A DNA stretch of 10,680 nucleotides, taken from NCBI GenBank assembly GCA_023253905.1, contig JALREG010000248.1:1-10680 (forward strand). The letters are read 5' to 3'. Below, in pieces: positions 6,531 through 10,680 of this stretch. The translations under genes were made by a program, and so were the position numbers. How positions within the stretch are numbered: position 1 is the first letter of the stretch; every line of letters begins with the position of its first letter. Origin of the DNA: Burkholderiaceae bacterium (GTDB lineage Bacteria > Pseudomonadota > Gammaproteobacteria > Burkholderiales > Burkholderiaceae). Below the pieces are notes generated by a model that ran no database searches, was not told the DNA's origin, and saw only the letters and a list, made by a program, of their open reading frames with translations.

Positions 6531-7079
6531 TCAGCCCGAGGCGGTGTGGGTGAACTCAGGCTCGTGCAGCCACGCTGCATGCTGGGGCGCGCGCCGCGTG
6601 CGCGCCCATTCATCGAGCATGTCCCACTTCACAGCATCGAGCCGCGCCTGCATGGCTACACTGGTGGTGTCCACCGCGAGTTCAAGCCGATGACCGTTAC
6701 AGTCAAAGAAATAAATCGACTGGAAAAGCGTGTGATCCACTGGCCCGATCACCTCGATGCCGCCCGCCACGAGCCGCTCACGCATGGCCTTGAGCGTGAC
6801 CAGGCTGTCAACCTTGAAAGCGATGTGCTGCACCCAACGCGGCGTGTTGGGATCAAACCCCATTTCGGGCGAATTCGGAATTTCGAAGAAGGCGAGCACA
6901 TTCCCGCCACCCGCATCCAGGAATACATGCATGTAGGGGTCGGGTGCCTTGGTGGAGGGCACCTGGTTCTCGGCAATCGCAAGTACGAAATCCATGCCAA
7001 GGTTATCGCGATACCAATGCACGGTTTCGCGCGCGTCGCGGCAGCGGTAGGCCGCGTGATGGACGCCTTGCAGTTTCAT
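6531..7079 (-). CDS. VOC-superfamily enzyme (possible extradiol-dioxygenase-like)
   Basis: This 182-residue vicinal-oxygen-chelate protein has two beta-alpha-beta-beta-beta halves. The putative metal ligands are His8 (in VHHAAYRC), His85 (in VQHIAFKV) and Glu133 (in GHRLELAVD), the usual two-His-one-Glu set. Residues HWYRDNLGMDFVL (21-33) are the typical VOC helix-strand turn. Single-domain VOC proteins include small ring-cleaving dioxygenases, isomerases and lyases, so the reaction is not fixed. The position before an aromatic hydroxylase makes ring cleavage or a nearby step plausible. The ATG at 7079 has a GGGAG ribosome binding site. The frame runs on to 7574, but the extension is antisense to the DUF3014 gene. 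It is the first gene of the operon. Confidence 0.88.
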   Translation of the reverse strand: MKLQGVHHAAYRCRDARETVHWYRDNLGMDFVLAIAENQVPSTKAPDPYMHVFLDAGGGNVLAFFEIPNSPEMGFDPNTPRWVQHIAFKVDSLVTLKAMRERLVAGGIEVIGPVDHTLFQSIYFFDCNGHRLELAVDTTSVAMQARLDAVKWDMLDEWARTRRAPQHAAWLHEPEFTHTASG

Positions 7080-7308
7080 GGTTGGGTCTCCCGGGAGCGC
7101 TCGCCTGAAGGTGACGTCAGCGCAATATGACGCGGATGTTAGCAAGGCGCTGAACCGACGCAAGTGCGCCCGCCAGCCGGAGCATCGCGGGGTGAGCCAA
7201 ATCAATCTTTCATCGGACGATTTTCGGCAACTGCCTGCGGTGATTCGTTCCCGTGCCGCGCGATCGAGTGATACGCTCGTCGCACTGTCTGATCTGCCGG
7301 AGTCGCCC
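7080..7308. promoter_or_regulatory. Divergent control region between the VOC operon and the DUF3014 pair
   Basis: These 229 bp hold no supported gene and must contain the promoters of two divergent units. I see TGACG repeated at 7112-7116 and 7128-7132 (the first within the palindrome TGACGTCA), and an AAATC/GATTT dyad (7199-7203, 7219-7223) with a 15-base spacer. No clean sigma-70 promoter and no exact T-N11-A box stand out. Confidence 0.5.
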
Positions 7309-8277
7309 ATGACCTCTCCTTCACCTGCCCCCGGTCTTCCATCATCTGGCGAGGCTGCGCCGCCTCGCCGCTGGTGGATCTGGATTATTCTGGTTCTTGT
7401 GGCGGGAGCGCTTGTCGCTGCCGCCTGGATGCTGATGAAACCAGACCCCCGGCGTGGTGCCCCAGGCGCGGTGTCATCGGCCCCGAAAGCAGGGCAGACG
7501 CCACCGTCGGCCGCTTCGGCAACCGGTTCGGCGCCCGGCGCGGTAACGCCTGGTTCGACCGAGGCGTCCGGCACGGCAGCATCGGGGGCGGCCGCTGGAG
7601 CACCCGCCGCCCCGGCAGGCGCGGGCAGCCCACGCTACCCAGTCGAGCGCATTCTGGGCGCCGACAGTCCGATCGATCCCGCCAGTGCCGCACTGGATGC
7701 CGCTGCCTCGGACAAAGCAATCGCCGCCGCCCTGGGCAATCTCCCTGGCCGCGAGCAGCTGCTTCGCTTCGTTCTCCCCGCTGACATCGTCCAGAAAATC
7801 GTGCTCACGATCGACAACCTGCCGGGTGACAGCATGTCCATGCAGTACCGTGCGGTGGTTTCCACGCCAGGGTCGTTCCAGATCGAGCGGCGCGACGGTG
7901 AGCCGGCGATTGCTACCCAGAACGCGCGGCGCTATGACGCGTTTGTGGCGCTCGCAAGCGGGCTGGACGCACGCCGACTGGTGGCGCTCTACAAGCGCTT
8001 CTATCCGCTCTTTCAAAAAACCTATCGATCGATCGGCTACCCGGAAGGCCATTTCAACGATCGGGTGGTGCAGGCCATCGACGACTTGCTCGCCGCGCCC
8101 TCGCCCACAGGCGCCATTTTTCTGGAGCAACCGCGGGTGCTCTTTGAATTCGCCGAGAGCTCGCTTGAGCGCCGATCGGTCGGACAGCGCATCATGATCC
8201 GCGTGGGCCCCGAGCACGCCGCCAAGCTGAAGGCCAAGCTGAGGGAACTGCGTGCGATGCTTACCCAGGAGAGCTGA
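7309..8277 (+). CDS. DUF3014 membrane-anchored protein
   Basis: This 322-residue protein has a short cytoplasmic N-terminus, one membrane anchor (about 22-43), a low-complexity Ala/Gly/Pro/Ser linker (about 45-107) and a folded periplasmic domain (about 110-322). The domain shows LLRFVLPADIVQKIVLTIDNLPG (151-173), then ARRLVALYKRFYPLFQKTYRSIGYP (221-245), HFNDRVVQAIDDLLA (248-262), and the tail from VLFEF through RVGPEHAAKLKAKLRELR. I recognise this pattern as DUF3014, a family of unknown function. A GGAG ribosome binding site six bases before the ATG at 7309 fixes the start; the frame upstream to 7078 is intergenic. It is coupled to the next gene, with one base between stop and start. A role in the cell envelope is inferred only from topology. 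Confidence 0.85.
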   Translation: MTSPSPAPGLPSSGEAAPPRRWWIWIILVLVAGALVAAAWMLMKPDPRRGAPGAVSSAPKAGQTPPSAASATGSAPGAVTPGSTEASGTAASGAAAGAPAAPAGAGSPRYPVERILGADSPIDPASAALDAAASDKAIAAALGNLPGREQLLRFVLPADIVQKIVLTIDNLPGDSMSMQYRAVVSTPGSFQIERRDGEPAIATQNARRYDAFVALASGLDARRLVALYKRFYPLFQKTYRSIGYPEGHFNDRVVQAIDDLLAAPSPTGAIFLEQPRVLFEFAESSLERRSVGQRIMIRVGPEHAAKLKAKLRELRAMLTQES

Positions 8278-8278
8278 T

Positions 8279-8800
8279 ATGCGAGCCCTCCGCTCTCACC
8301 ACCGGCTTCAATCACTCATCGTGGCGGCATCCGCGGGCGTGGCGCTTTGGGCGACCGCATCCGCCGGCAACGCCCAGACGCTCGCCTGGCGCGAACAGGA
8401 CGCGATCGGTTGGGCCTGCGGCGGCATTGGTCTGGAGGAGCGCCAGGCGCTGAAAATCCTGGAAGCAAAGGCCAATGCAGTCATGCTGTTCGTGGCTGGC
8501 AGCCGGGGAACGTTGGTGGCCGACGTCAGGCTTCGTGTGGTGTCAGCGGGCGATGCCACCCGGGGGCTGGAGGTTGCGGCTGACGGCCCGATCTGCGTAC
8601 TGCAGTTACCGGCAGGCAGTTGGAATATCGAGGCCCGTCAAGGCGAAACCATGCGCGCGCGCACGGTGCTGCTCAAGCCCCAGGACACCGGCAATCCGCA
8701 GCGGCTTCAGTTCGCCTTCCCTGAGGAATCCAACGGCAGCCCGAAGGCGAGCCAGGAGGAGTCTTCAGGCGTGAGTGACTGGGGTCGGGTGGGACGCTAA
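8279..8800 (+). CDS. Secreted small protein of unknown function
   Basis: I do not recognise a named family. The 173-residue product has a clear Sec signal peptide (basic MRALRSHHR, hydrophobic core about 10-27) with likely cleavage after SAGNA (residue 32). The mature part has a pair of cysteines (47 and 106) that could form a disulphide. The stretch LVADVRLRVV ... GPICVLQLPAGSWNIEA (79-119) has an alternating beta pattern, as in small PEGA- or carboxypeptidase-regulatory-like beta-sandwiches. The C-terminus (about 150-173) is polar and probably unstructured. An AGGAG ribosome binding site lies within the end of the DUF3014 gene and the start is one base after its stop, so the two are translationally coupled. 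It probably works with the DUF3014 protein in the periplasm. Confidence 0.75.
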   Translation: MRALRSHHRLQSLIVAASAGVALWATASAGNAQTLAWREQDAIGWACGGIGLEERQALKILEAKANAVMLFVAGSRGTLVADVRLRVVSAGDATRGLEVAADGPICVLQLPAGSWNIEARQGETMRARTVLLKPQDTGNPQRLQFAFPEESNGSPKASQEESSGVSDWGRVGR

Positions 8801-8823
8801 AGCACGCCGCAGCGGCTTAACCC

Positions 8824-10263
8824 TCAGCGCGCAGCAGCCACCACGCTCGCCACCGCCGTGGTGAGTTTCTTCGCGTAGCCAATATCCAGGAATTCATTGG
8901 GCCCGTGGGCATTCGATCGCGGCCCAAGCACGCCCGTGATCAGAAACTGCGCCTGCGGAAAATACTTGCCCAGCATGTTCATGAAGGGAATGGTGCCGCC
9001 TTCGCCGAACCATGCCGGATCGCGGCCGAAGGCGCCCTGCGACGCCTCTCTCAACGCGCGTTCAAGCCAGCCCGCGGTGGCGGGCGCGTTCCAGCCGGAC
9101 GCCCCCCAGTCGGCCTGAAACCGCACCCTTGCCTGGTACGGCGCATCGCTCTCGAGCGCCTCCCGCATCGCGAGCGTGGCCGCCTGCGCATCAAGCGTGG
9201 GGGGGATCCGCATGGAAAGCTTCAGAACGGTTCGCGGCCGCAGAACATTGCCCGCCGCATCCGGCATGGGCAGCCCGGCCGCGCCGGTCACCGATAGTGC
9301 GGGCCGCCAGGTTCGATTGAGAATGGCCTCCACCGGATCGGTGGTGGTGGGCATGGCATGCGCCTGGGGCTCGGGGCCATGACTGCAGCCGACCCAGGGA
9401 AAGTGCTGCCAGACCGAATCACCGAGAATGTCGCCCGCCGCGCGCGCCTGCTCCAGCCGCTCGGGCGGAATATCAGCGTGCAGGCCGGGCAGAAGCACGC
9501 GGCCCGTCTTGGAGTCTTCGATGCGCGACAGCAGATGCCGGGCGATCCGGAACGACGAAGGCACGATGCCGCTTGCCATGCCCGAGTGCACGCCCTCGTC
9601 GAGAATTTCGACGCTCAGCACACCGCCCACCAGCCCCCGAAGCGACGTGGTGACCCAGAGCTGTTCATAGTTGCCGCAGCCCGAGTCAAGCCCCACCACC
9701 AGTTGCACTTCGCCCAGCCTCGGGACCAGCTTCTCGAGATAAGCAGGCAGGTCGGGACTGCCGCTTTCCTCGCAGGTTTCAATCAGCCCGACACAACGCG
9801 GGCGGGCGATGCCCTGGCGGTCAAGCGCCGCGATGACGGTGAGGGCTGAATACACCGCGTAGCCGTCGTCGGCACTGCCGCGACCGTAGAGCCGGCCGTC
9901 TTCGATCACGGGTGTCCAGGGCCCGAACCCCTCGCGCCAGCCGACCATTTCGGGCTGTTTGTCCAGATGACCGTAAAAGAGCACGCTGCGATCCTGACCC
10001 AGCCCCTGCGTGGCGGGCACATCGAACAGCAGGCAGGGCGTGAGCCCGTCGATCGAGACGATTTCAAGCTTCATGCCCTCGATGCCCTGCGCCTGGCACC
10101 ATGCCTGGGCCGAGCGGATCACCGCCTCAAGGTGCCCGTGCGCGGCCCAGCTGGCATCGAACGCGGGCGACTTGGCCGGCACCTTCACATAGTCGACCAG
10201 GCGGTCAACGATGTCCTCGTCCCAGCGGCGCGATACAAATGACTGAATGTCGGCGAGATTCAT
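8824..10263 (-). CDS. M20-family zinc dipeptidase (CNDP-type)
   Basis: This 479-residue cytosolic metallopeptidase is of the M20 family, the carnosinase/CNDP branch. It hydrolyses dipeptides or similar amides with two zinc ions. Predicted ligands and catalytic residues are all present: GHLDKQPE (98-105; His99, catalytic Asp101), GRGSADDG (127-134; bridging Asp132), ETCEESG (162-168; base Glu165, ligand Glu166), GLDSG (191-195; Asp193) and NAHGPNE (451-457; His453). His226 in DEGVHSGM marks the dimerisation domain. The ATG at 10263 is preceded by GGAG and gives the usual N-terminus; the frame extends to 10326 without support. It stands alone: it converges on the secreted-protein gene (23 bp between stops, no obvious terminator) and diverges from the broken MBL gene. 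Confidence 0.92.
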   Translation of the reverse strand: MNLADIQSFVSRRWDEDIVDRLVDYVKVPAKSPAFDASWAAHGHLEAVIRSAQAWCQAQGIEGMKLEIVSIDGLTPCLLFDVPATQGLGQDRSVLFYGHLDKQPEMVGWREGFGPWTPVIEDGRLYGRGSADDGYAVYSALTVIAALDRQGIARPRCVGLIETCEESGSPDLPAYLEKLVPRLGEVQLVVGLDSGCGNYEQLWVTTSLRGLVGGVLSVEILDEGVHSGMASGIVPSSFRIARHLLSRIEDSKTGRVLLPGLHADIPPERLEQARAAGDILGDSVWQHFPWVGCSHGPEPQAHAMPTTTDPVEAILNRTWRPALSVTGAAGLPMPDAAGNVLRPRTVLKLSMRIPPTLDAQAATLAMREALESDAPYQARVRFQADWGASGWNAPATAGWLERALREASQGAFGRDPAWFGEGGTIPFMNMLGKYFPQAQFLITGVLGPRSNAHGPNEFLDIGYAKKLTTAVASVVAAAR

Positions 10264-10369
10264 GGCACTGGCGCTCCATTGAGGGGGTGACCGCAATAGC
10301 GGGCAACGATTGAAGGCATCGCTCACGAGTCTAGCGCAGACGTGCCAGAATCAGCGGAGGAGCCCCGCC

Positions 10370-10579
10370 ATGACCCCGCCCACGCAATCTTCGTCTGCTG
10401 CAACCGATGCCGCGCTGCCGCTCGCCCCACTTGGCCACGGTATTTTCGCGCTCGACTCCGGCTATGTCAGGCCGCGTTTTGACGCGGTTCACCTGATGGT
10501 TGAGGCTGGTCGCGCCGCCATCATCGATACCAGCACGCGGCACTGGCTGCCCAGTTCGCGCCTTTGGCCAAAGCCTTGA
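10370..10579 (+). pseudogene. Truncated MBL-fold hydrolase (N-terminal part only)
   Basis: The reading frame opens with a strong ribosome binding site (GGAGGAG) and reads 69 residues. Residues 19-58 (APLGHGIFALDSGYVRPRFD, then [21 protein letters not shown]) match the first strands of an MBL-fold metallo-hydrolase as I know the family. The chain then changes to SSRLWPKP and stops, well before the expected HxHxDH metal site. Intact relatives are around 300 residues. From about 10537 the same DNA fits isocitrate dehydrogenase in another frame, so the gene has been cut by a junction, not by a simple point mutation. Confidence 0.75.
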
Positions 10580-10680
10580 CCGAGAACGAAAAGAAGATCG
10601 TGGACGAGCTCAACGCCGTGCAAGGCAAGCCTGTCGATATCGGCGGCTACTACATGCCCGACCAAGCCAAGCTGGCCGCC
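10537..10680 (+). pseudogene. icd: C-terminal fragment of monomeric NADP isocitrate dehydrogenase
   Basis: In the frame of position 10537 the DNA reads [20 protein letters not shown] followed by a segment ending [19 protein letters not shown]. This is the conserved near-C-terminal region of the monomeric (about 740-residue) NADP-dependent isocitrate dehydrogenase, which converts isocitrate to 2-oxoglutarate in the TCA cycle. Only 48 residues are visible and the frame runs off the window. The ~670 residues that should come before are absent; their place is taken by the start of an MBL-fold gene in another frame. There is no start codon or ribosome binding site of its own. Confidence 0.8.

Noticed and set aside
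7112..7119. TGACGTCA palindrome as an operator
   Set aside because: The same 8-mer also occurs inside the 81-residue coding region (3392-3399), and an 8-bp palindrome is expected by chance at this base composition.
7441..7630. Possible repeat array or minisatellite
   Set aside because: This is the low-complexity Ala/Gly/Pro/Ser linker of the DUF3014 protein; no unit repeats at a regular period.
7474..8217. Minus-strand open frame of 247 codons opposite the DUF3014 gene
   Set aside because: The plus strand has a recognised family, membrane anchor and ribosome binding site; the minus frame shows no family signature.
8801..8823. Terminator between the converging secreted-protein and dipeptidase genes
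   Set aside because: GCCGC and GCGGC there are separated by one base only, so they cannot form a stable hairpin, and there is no T tract on either strand.

Overview
The window is GC-rich DNA with tightly packed genes. It most resembles an environmental betaproteobacterium of the Burkholderiales type. That placement is inferred from codon use (G/C-ending codons), from the gene families present (TRAP transporter, many catabolic enzymes, a DUF3014 protein, a monomeric-type isocitrate dehydrogenase tail) and from the layout. No rRNA, tRNA, CRISPR array, insertion sequence or phage gene was seen.

Left part (1-3215). Three minus-strand membrane genes lie in a row: an EamA/DMT-family permease, a TRAP small permease (DctQ) and a TRAP large permease (DctM, cut by the window edge). 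DctQ and DctM overlap by four bases (ATGA). No solute-binding DctP gene is visible next to them. Divergent from the EamA gene, on the plus strand, is a complete metallo-beta-lactamase-fold hydrolase with a C-terminal winged-helix-like tail.

Regulatory centre (3216-4715). A minus-strand gene for an 81-residue protein of unknown function has a good ribosome binding site and its own rho-independent terminator (11-bp perfect stem plus eight-base U tract). It diverges from a LysR-type regulator. The AT-rich gap between them holds a perfect AAACAT-N11-ATGTTT dyad, the classic T-N11-A LysR box, which overlaps plausible promoters for both genes.

Catabolic operon (4687-7079, minus strand). The order is VOC-superfamily enzyme, then MhpA-like FAD monooxygenase, then a 64-residue DUF2783-like protein. 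This looks like an aromatic-ring hydroxylation and cleavage (or related) module of unknown substrate. Its last gene overlaps the 3' end of the LysR gene tail to tail by 29 bp.

Right part (7309-10680). A plus-strand pair encodes a membrane-anchored DUF3014 protein and a secreted small protein; only one base separates the two genes. They converge on an M20 (CNDP-type) zinc dipeptidase on the minus strand. At the far right a second MBL-fold gene starts normally, with a strong ribosome binding site, but leaves its family pattern after about 58 residues. The DNA then reads, in another frame, as the C-terminal part of monomeric NADP-dependent isocitrate dehydrogenase. Both genes are broken at this point, so it is either a deletion/fusion by short homology or an assembly chimera. 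It is the most anomalous spot in the window. I found no convincing evidence of a wholly new multi-gene system. The best candidate for undescribed biology is the LysR regulator paired with the 81-residue protein.
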